From: Acidobacteriota bacterium
Lineage (GTDB): Bacteria; Acidobacteriota; Vicinamibacteria; Vicinamibacterales; UBA2999
Assembly (NCBI GenBank): GCA_030697165.1
Contig: JAUYQQ010000008.1
Location: 129,001 to 193,000 of the forward strand
Direction of reading: 5' to 3'
DNA: 64,000 nucleotides
The notes below the pieces were generated by a model that worked only from the letters and a program-made list of their open reading frames with translations, was not told where the DNA came from and ran no database searches. The translations under genes were made by a program, and so were the position numbers. Position 1 is the first letter of the stretch, and each line of letters begins with the position of its first letter. Below are positions 63,648-64,000 of the stretch, in pieces.

Positions 63648-63664
63648 TCTCTTGATCTCCTGTT
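63636..63664. repeat. GAGATC-type dispersed repeat, second copy
   Basis: CTCCTGGCTCATGATCTCTT followed by GATCTCCTG, related to the arms of the repeat at 62727-62782. It appears to have replaced the end of the VapB-type gene. Confidence 0.65.
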
Positions 63665-63687
63665 GACGTCCGGGCCACACTCCCCGC

Positions 63688-64000
63688 ATGGCGAACATCA
63701 CCCTGCAGGTGAACGGCAAGGCGCACACGGTTGACGTCGAGCCTTCCACTCCTCTGCTGTATGTCCTCAGAAACGACCTCGACCTGTCGGGCCCCAAGTT
63801 CGGCTGCGGCCTCGGCCAGTGCGGCGCGTGCACCGTTCTGATCAAGGGCGAGGCGGTGCGCAGTTGCATCCGCCCGGTGTCGCAGGTGGCGGGCCAGGAG
63901 ATCACGACCCTCGAGGGCCTGGCGCAGGACGGCAAGCTCCATCCGCTGCAACAGGCGTGGATTGACGAGCAGGTGCCGCAGTGCGGGTTCTGCCAGAACG
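63688..64000 (+). CDS. [2Fe-2S] subunit of a molybdenum hydroxylase (isoquinoline oxidoreductase alpha-type), partial
   Basis: The first 104 residues are visible and the gene continues past the window. It begins MANITLQVNGKAHTVDVEPS. The plant-type [2Fe-2S] cluster ligands are in KFGCGLGQCGACTVLIKG and SCIRPV, and the second cluster starts with PQCGFCQN. This is the small iron-sulfur subunit of xanthine-oxidase-family enzymes such as isoquinoline 1-oxidoreductase, which passes electrons from the molybdenum subunit. The large subunit is expected downstream. Confidence 0.93.
   Translation, partial: MANITLQVNGKAHTVDVEPSTPLLYVLRNDLDLSGPKFGCGLGQCGACTVLIKGEAVRSCIRPVSQVAGQEITTLEGLAQDGKLHPLQQAWIDEQVPQCGFCQN

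Overview
The window is GC-rich, gene-dense bacterial DNA with no rRNA genes, CRISPR arrays or complete transposases. The gene families point to Acidobacteriota, probably the Vicinamibacteria. The evidence is DUF5916 and M61 exported proteins, a Ser/Thr kinase with a TPR tail, a TolB-like winged-helix protein, many hybrid histidine kinases, and short dispersed repeats such as GTCCGGCTAAAGCCGGAC. This assignment is inference from gene content, because no marker search was possible.

Layout. 1-9.9 kb holds exported peptidases (two M61, one M20), a rhodanese, and a cytochrome oxidase block with a fused subunit I-III, a tiny membrane protein and subunit II. 9.9-15.0 kb is a translationally coupled pair, a MASE1 hybrid histidine kinase and a Ser/Thr kinase. 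15.16-18.6 kb is a 3.4 kb segment bounded by a 27-bp duplication of the tRNA-Ser(GCT) 3' end. It carries a BlaI/BlaR-like pair whose sensor is fused to SLBB domains, and an intact HigBA toxin-antitoxin pair. 18.7-26.4 kb is mostly metabolic: a TPR protein, gltX, a GMC oxidoreductase, an acyl-CoA ligase, a CBS protein, a methyltransferase and a GNAT enzyme.

26.5-34.47 kb is an island that starts at tRNA-Gln(CTG). Three related att-like sites lie at 26.60, 27.55 and 34.43 kb. Inside are a HigBA pair whose toxin has an amber stop, a three-gene TacA/TacT-type operon, a TonB receptor with a PQQ dehydrogenase, and a run of broken gene fragments. 34.5-42.3 kb carries a winged-helix/TolB protein, a DUF4242 protein, a thioredoxin, and a Crp-like regulator divergent from a CPA2 cation/proton antiporter. 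42.4-49.1 kb is a heavy-metal-type RND efflux operon. 49.2-54.3 kb holds a SnoaL-like protein, a possible permuted papain-like protein, an amidohydrolase, a PilZ protein and a dioxygenase/hydrolase pair. 54.3-61.3 kb is a signalling block of six genes linked by 4-bp overlaps. 61.4-64.0 kb ends with DUF5655, DUF3891, HbpS-like and broken VapB genes, then the start of a molybdenum hydroxylase iron-sulfur subunit.

Common threads. Signalling genes are usually arranged with ATGA/GTGA overlaps. Several lone genes have a TANNNT box only 6-9 nt before the start codon, which suggests leaderless mRNAs. Dispersed hairpin repeats sit at gene ends, and one repeat family has been taken into the kinase coding sequence in frame. 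Both tRNA genes have a HigBA module next to their 3' end, and no integrase is present at either.
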